Under the pieces are notes generated by a model that saw only the letters and a list, made by a program, of their open reading frames with translations, did not search any database and was not told the origin of the DNA. Below, piece by piece: positions 53,605-56,570 of a DNA stretch of 56,570 nucleotides. How positions within the stretch are numbered: position 1 is the first letter of the stretch; every line of letters begins with the position of its first letter. Both the position numbers and the translations under genes were made by a program. Source of the stretch: Hyphomonadaceae bacterium (GTDB lineage Bacteria; Pseudomonadota; Alphaproteobacteria; Caulobacterales; Hyphomonadaceae). The stretch spans positions 1-56,570 of the forward strand of contig CANJXY010000005.1 in NCBI GenBank assembly GCA_947478925.1, written 5' to 3'.

Positions 53605-54221
53605 CTATAATCCAGCCATCTTCTCCAGCCAGCGGATGAAAGTCTCCCGCTCTGGTCCGATCTGCGGCCAGAAAGCATTGGAGGGACCACCATCCTTCTG
53701 GAAGGTCTCTGAATTGTCGTCGAACAAGGCCTGAGCGATAGCTTGTGACCGGCCTATCCGCTGCAGCAGGGGATTGAGATCAAATCCTGCTCTCGCCGCG
53801 CCGCAAACCAGCGCATCGATTGTCCGGAAATTCGGCTCGTCCGCTTGCAAAAGTGCCTCGAGCCATTCGCATACGAACAATTCAAGGACCGCCTGTTCCC
53901 GCGTCGGCCACGCGCGAGTCCAACAGTCCCAGCTTGCCAAGCCTGATCTCAATGTCAGGAAACCCATCCGGTTCAAGGACGGCCAACTCAAGTATTCGCG
54001 GCAGAAAATAGCGGACATCCTGCTCTGAGCCGCCCGTCAGCAACGCTGAAAAATGTGTACGACCCGAGATCGCTCGAAGTGAGTTCGCGCAACGGTTTTG
54101 TAGGTGGAGGCCTGTAGTCGTCAGGATCGCGACAGCAGGGGCAGGCTTCGATGCGCAGCGGCACCCGCGCCTGGAATGCGCCATACACGCCTTCGATTGC
54201 CCGCTCGAAGGCCCCGTCCAT
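53605..54221 (-). pseudogene. Conserved hypothetical gene with two frameshifts
   Basis: From ATG 54221 (AGGA upstream) one frame gives MDGAFERAIEGVYGAFQAR, RDPDDYRPPPTKPLREL and SSDLGSYTF. At a T5 run (about 54049-54053) the coding sense moves to a second frame, SALLTGGSEQDVRYFLPRIL and LAVLEPDGFPDIEIRLGKLG. Near 53920-53935 it moves to a third, WPTREQAVLELFVCEWLEAL and AALVCGAARAGFDLNPLL-type sequence (as IDALVCGAARAGFDLNPLL), ending at TAG 53605. Each change equals one extra base. Joined, the pieces give about 204 codons resembling a family of short proteins with an FLPRILEL motif. A decayed gene or two sequence errors. It follows the membrane-protein gene by 10 bp. Confidence 0.75.
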
Positions 54222-54231
54222 TGGCCTGTTC

Positions 54232-54780
54232 CTACAATTCCGGAATGAAGTTCAGCGCGTAAAAAACAAACGCGGCATAGGACAACACCAACGCGCCGAT
54301 CTGCACGAACCGATGCTTCCAGATGATCGCCGCGACGAAGACGATCGTGAAAAATGGCACCAGGAGGTTCGCTAGCTCCATCGACGGCGTGTAGCCGTTG
54401 ACCACAGTGCCGCCGGCAACCCACGCAGTCAGTGCGCCAAGGTATTTCCGACGATTGGCCTGATGGTGCGCTACGAAATCCATCGTCCCGTCCGCGTCGG
54501 TATCCGGTACGACCAGCCACGCCGCGATGTATGTGATGGCCGCCAGCACCAGCCAGGTCAGCACGAAACCAAGGGTCCAGTTCGGCGCATCTCGCAGTCG
54601 CCAGACGCTGAACCAGTAGTCCACGCACAGCATGAAGACGAACAGCTGCCAACCGGCCAGCACCCAGTGGAATCGCACCGTCTTGGCCTTCAGCGCCTGC
54701 GCCACGCCCGTCAACAGGTGCGCCACCGCCAGGGAGATGACGATCGATAGCAGAACACTCACGAACTCGAATGCCGTCAT
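54232..54780 (-). CDS. Multi-pass membrane protein, unknown
   Basis: A 182-residue protein starting MTAFEFVSVLLSIVISLAV at ATG 54780 with GAGG just upstream. About five hydrophobic segments: near 5-25, 38-60, 69-95 (LGFVLTWLVLAAITYIAAWL), 128-150 (VPFFTIVFVAAIIW) and 160-180. No family motif recognised. The next gene on the same strand is the frameshifted pseudogene, so the pair was probably once an operon. Confidence 0.7.
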   Translation of the reverse strand: MTAFEFVSVLLSIVISLAVAHLLTGVAQALKAKTVRFHWVLAGWQLFVFMLCVDYWFSVWRLRDAPNWTLGFVLTWLVLAAITYIAAWLVVPDTDADGTMDFVAHHQANRRKYLGALTAWVAGGTVVNGYTPSMELANLLVPFFTIVFVAAIIWKHRFVQIGALVLSYAAFVFYALNFIPEL

Positions 54781-55014
54781 GTCCTCAGCCCCGCAAAGCG
54801 ACTCCCCACAGCCATAGGCAGACAAACACAAGGAGAATCAAGGCTCTTGGCTATTTATGAGAGGCGGTTGCTCGCGGCTAGGGCCGTAAAGCCTTGCAAA
54901 ACCCATCGCGAACGCCGTTCAGGCTTGATTCCGGCCCGGTTTCGCGTATTGACCCCCCTTCGCAAAGAGAGGCGGTCCCAGGCCCCATCCGGGTGCACGG
55001 GATCCATCGTGGCT

Positions 55015-55031
55015 TGTCCGCCCTTCGGACA
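55015..55031 (+). promoter_or_regulatory. Hairpin in the rpsF leader
   Basis: In the 283-bp gap before rpsF, TGTCCG (55015-55020) pairs with CGGACA (55026-55031). A weak CCCT/AGGG hairpin follows that contains the Shine-Dalgarno AAGGG. Leaders of rpsF in many bacteria hold an S6:S18-binding hairpin for autoregulation; this could be such an element, but I could not verify the conserved CCG bulge. No clear promoter was found. Confidence 0.3.
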
Positions 55032-55063
55032 GACTGCGCCGCCCCTCGCTGAAGGGATAAAAA

Positions 55064-55528
55064 ATGGCACTTTACGAACACGTGGTCGTCACGCGACCCG
55101 ATATCTCCCCACAACAGGTCGACGCGTTGGTGGAAGACATCACCAAGATCGTCACCGAAGGCAAAGGCACGGTCCCCAAGACTGAATACTGGGGCCTCCG
55201 CAACCTCGCCTACCCGATCAAGAAATCTCGCAAGGCGCACTACTCGCTGCTGAACATCGACGCTCCTGGCGCGGTGATCCACGAGATCGAGCGTCGTCTC
55301 CGCATCAACGAAGACGTCCTGCGTTTCCTCACCGTTAAGGTTGAAGAACTGCAAACCGAGCCATCGCCCGTCATCGCCCGCAAGGACCGTGATGACCGCA
55401 AGCGTGATCGTGACGATTTCGGCGGTGGCTTCGGTGGTGGTGGCTTCGGCGATCGTCCTCCGCGTGGCGACCGTCCGCCCCGCGAAGACCGTGGCGATCG
55501 TCCGCCACGCCCGCCGCGTGACCGGTAA
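55064..55528 (+). CDS. rpsF: 30S ribosomal protein S6 with extended Arg/Gly/Asp tail
   Basis: A 154-residue S6. The ribosomal core (1-98: [57 protein letters not shown]) is followed by a low-complexity tail of about 50 residues ([29 protein letters not shown]). Such tails are found in alphaproteobacterial S6. S6 pairs with S18 on the 16S rRNA central domain. It heads the rpsF-rpsR-rplI operon, with S18 14 bp downstream. Confidence 0.98.
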   Translation: MALYEHVVVTRPDISPQQVDALVEDITKIVTEGKGTVPKTEYWGLRNLAYPIKKSRKAHYSLLNIDAPGAVIHEIERRLRINEDVLRFLTVKVEELQTEPSPVIARKDRDDRKRDRDDFGGGFGGGGFGDRPPRGDRPPREDRGDRPPRPPRDR

Positions 55529-55542
55529 GAGGAGCAAGGAAC

Positions 55543-55803
55543 ATGGCTCAACAGAAAATCAATATCGCCAACCTGCCCTCGCGCCGCCCGTTCGGCCGCC
55601 GGCGCAAGGTTTGCCCGTTCTCCGGCGCTGATGCTCCGGCGCTCGATTACAAGGACGTGAAACTTCTCCAGCGCTACATCTCGGAGAAGGGCAAGATCGT
55701 CCCCGCGCGCATCACCGCGGTGTCGGCCAAGAAACAGCGTCTGCTGTCGCAAGCGATCAAACGCGCGCGTCACCTGTCGCTGCTTCCGTATCTCGTGAAG
55801 TAG
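55543..55803 (+). CDS. rpsR: 30S ribosomal protein S18
   Basis: An 86-residue protein with [54 protein letters not shown] and [10 protein letters not shown], the S18 signature. It binds 16S rRNA together with S6. AAGGA upstream. It is 13 bp before rplI. Confidence 0.98.
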   Translation: MAQQKINIANLPSRRPFGRRRKVCPFSGADAPALDYKDVKLLQRYISEKGKIVPARITAVSAKKQRLLSQAIKRARHLSLLPYLVK

Positions 55804-55816
55804 GAGGGAATACCCT

Positions 55817-56407
55817 ATGGAAATCATCCTCCTCGAACGCGTGGAAAACCTCGGCGCCATTGGCGACGTGGTGAAGGTGAAGAACGGGTTCGCCCGCAAC
55901 TACCTTTTCCCGCAGCACAAGGCCCTGCTTGCCACCGACGCCAACAAGGCCCGTTTCGAGCGCGAGCGCACTGCGATCGAAGCCCGTAACGAAAAAGCCC
56001 GTCTGGCCGCTCAAGCGGAAGGCTCGACACTCGACGGCACGACCTACGTGCTGATCCGTCAGGCCGGCGAAACCGGCCAGCTGTACGGTTCGGTTGCGGC
56101 CCGCGACATCGCGGACGCGATCAACTCCGGCGACGGCCACAAGGTCGAGCGCAAGCACGTGGCGATCCAGCAGCCGATCAAGACGATCGGTATGCATGAA
56201 GTCACGATCCGCCTGCACCCGGAAGTCGCCCTTAAGATCATGCTCAACGTCGCCCGCTCGCCGGACGAAGCTGAACGTCAGGCCAAAGGCGAGAACGTCA
56301 TCGCTGCTGGTCAGGCTGCAGACAAAGCTGCTGACGAAGAAGCCGCCAAGGAAATCGCGGCCTCGGCAGCGGCCGCCGGCTTCGACCGCGGCCCGATGGA
56401 CAGCTGA
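55817..56407 (+). CDS. rplI: 50S ribosomal protein L9
   Basis: A 196-residue L9. The N-domain MEIILLERVENLGAIGDVVK, VKNGFARNYLFPQHKALLAT is canonical, and the C-domain begins GSTLDGTTYVLIRQAGETG. A further acidic/Ala tail (DKAADEEAAKEIAASAAAAG) makes it longer than E. coli L9 (149), as is usual in this class. Last gene of the operon, ended by a strong terminator. Confidence 0.98.
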   Translation: MEIILLERVENLGAIGDVVKVKNGFARNYLFPQHKALLATDANKARFERERTAIEARNEKARLAAQAEGSTLDGTTYVLIRQAGETGQLYGSVAARDIADAINSGDGHKVERKHVAIQQPIKTIGMHEVTIRLHPEVALKIMLNVARSPDEAERQAKGENVIAAGQAADKAADEEAAKEIAASAAAAGFDRGPMDS

Positions 56408-56432
56408 TCCAGTTCGTCCTGATCCGATAACG

Positions 56433-56460
56433 AAAGGCCCGCTCGAACGAGCGGGCCTTT
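56433..56460 (+). terminator. Terminator of rpsF-rpsR-rplI
   Basis: AAAGGCCCGCTCG-AA-CGAGCGGGCCTTT, a perfect 13-bp stem followed by TTGCTTTT; 26 bp after the rplI stop. The A-run on the other side makes it potentially bidirectional. Confidence 0.95.
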
Positions 56461-56479
56461 TGCTTTTGATGTGATGGAC

Positions 56480-56532
56480 GGCTCTCCACCCCGCCGGCAG
56501 CTTCTGCTTCCGGCCCAAGATGGAGGAGAGCC
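56480..56532 (+). promoter_or_regulatory. Hairpin sequestering the IS110 transposase ribosome-binding site
   Basis: GGCTCTCC (56480-56487) pairs perfectly with GGAGAGCC (56525-56532), which ends one base before the transposase ATG and overlaps its Shine-Dalgarno GGAGGAG. An inner GCCGG/CCGGC stem (56493-56497 with 56510-56514) strengthens it. The structure should limit translation or mark the left end of the element. Confidence 0.6.
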
Positions 56533-56570
56533 ATGGAACAGGTTGTTACGATCGGATTGGACATTGCGAA
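56533..56570 (+). mobile_element. IS110-family transposase, first 12 codons only
   Basis: The window ends 38 bases into an ORF reading MEQVVTIGLDIA, the characteristic N-terminus of IS110-family DEDD transposases, in which the Asp of GLDIA(K) is the first catalytic acid. GGAGGAG stands upstream. Only about 70 bp separates the ORF from the rplI terminator, so the left non-coding end is short, as in the IS1111 subgroup, where the guiding (bridge) RNA is encoded after the transposase. The rest lies outside the window. Confidence 0.85.

Noticed and set aside
1-56570. CRISPR array, prophage or integrated plasmid
   Set aside because: No regularly spaced repeats, integrase, attachment repeats, replication or phage structural genes were seen; the only mobile-element trace is the IS110 start at the right edge.

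Overview
The window is about 56.6 kb of GC-rich chromosomal DNA from an alphaproteobacterium. The best guess is Caulobacterales (for example Hyphomonadaceae) or a close relative. Grounds are a MipZ-type division ATPase, an alphaproteobacterial DUF1489 protein, clpS-clpA, the canonical order pepA/lptF-lptG-lptD-surA-pdxA-rsmA/gmk-yicC-mltG-fabF-acpP-fabG-fabD/rpsF-rpsR-rplI, and S6 with a long Arg/Gly/Asp-rich tail. No rRNA, tRNA, CRISPR array or prophage was recognised. Genus and species cannot be read from the sequence.

Left part (1-16 kb), accessory and housekeeping genes mixed: the start of rplM, a small membrane protein, an exported M28 peptidase, the iron-storage pair bfd-bfr, a VOC gene broken by an in-frame TAG, an MpaB-like oxygenase, and a coupled pair of hydrolase plus Lnb/DUF4105 protein. 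Then come a SIMPL protein that has apparently lost its stop codon, a TIR-transmembrane-SUMF1 fusion, a structured non-coding segment, rtcB (RNA ligase), a GNAT enzyme, a thiolase with a palindromic operator, a SixA-like phosphatase, a Ca2+/cation antiporter with a 26-residue membrane protein in front of it, a NUDIX hydrolase and a lipoprotein.

Middle (16-37 kb): clpS-clpA, a D-Ala-D-Ala carboxypeptidase, mipZ with a partner lipoprotein, panC, hydrolases, DUF1489 and YbjQ. A leucine-catabolism block follows (methylcrotonyl-CoA carboxylase alpha and beta, methylglutaconyl-CoA hydratase) with DUF3667, DUF817, a glycerate-kinase-like gene and a VOC protein between its members. A cyclic-nucleotide-binding patatin closes this part.

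Right part (37-56.5 kb), core cell-envelope and fatty-acid genes: holC-pepA divergent from lptFG-lptD-surA-pdxA-rsmA, which converge on gmk-yicC-mltG-fabF-acpP-fabG-fabD. After a twice-frameshifted pseudogene and a membrane protein come rpsF-rpsR-rplI, a strong terminator, and the first codons of an IS110-family transposase cut by the window edge.

The most interesting spot is 9.88-10.11 kb, directly upstream of rtcB. It holds a compact RNA-like segment with a 9-bp closing helix, several hairpins and an intrinsic terminator. Its 5' strand closely resembles the 3' end of 16S rRNA, including the anti-Shine-Dalgarno sequence. RtcB is known in E. coli to religate a 16S rRNA 3' fragment removed by a toxin nuclease, so an RNA resembling that end next to rtcB is a testable lead. 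It could equally be a separate small RNA, a leader or attenuator of rtcB, or a chance similarity.
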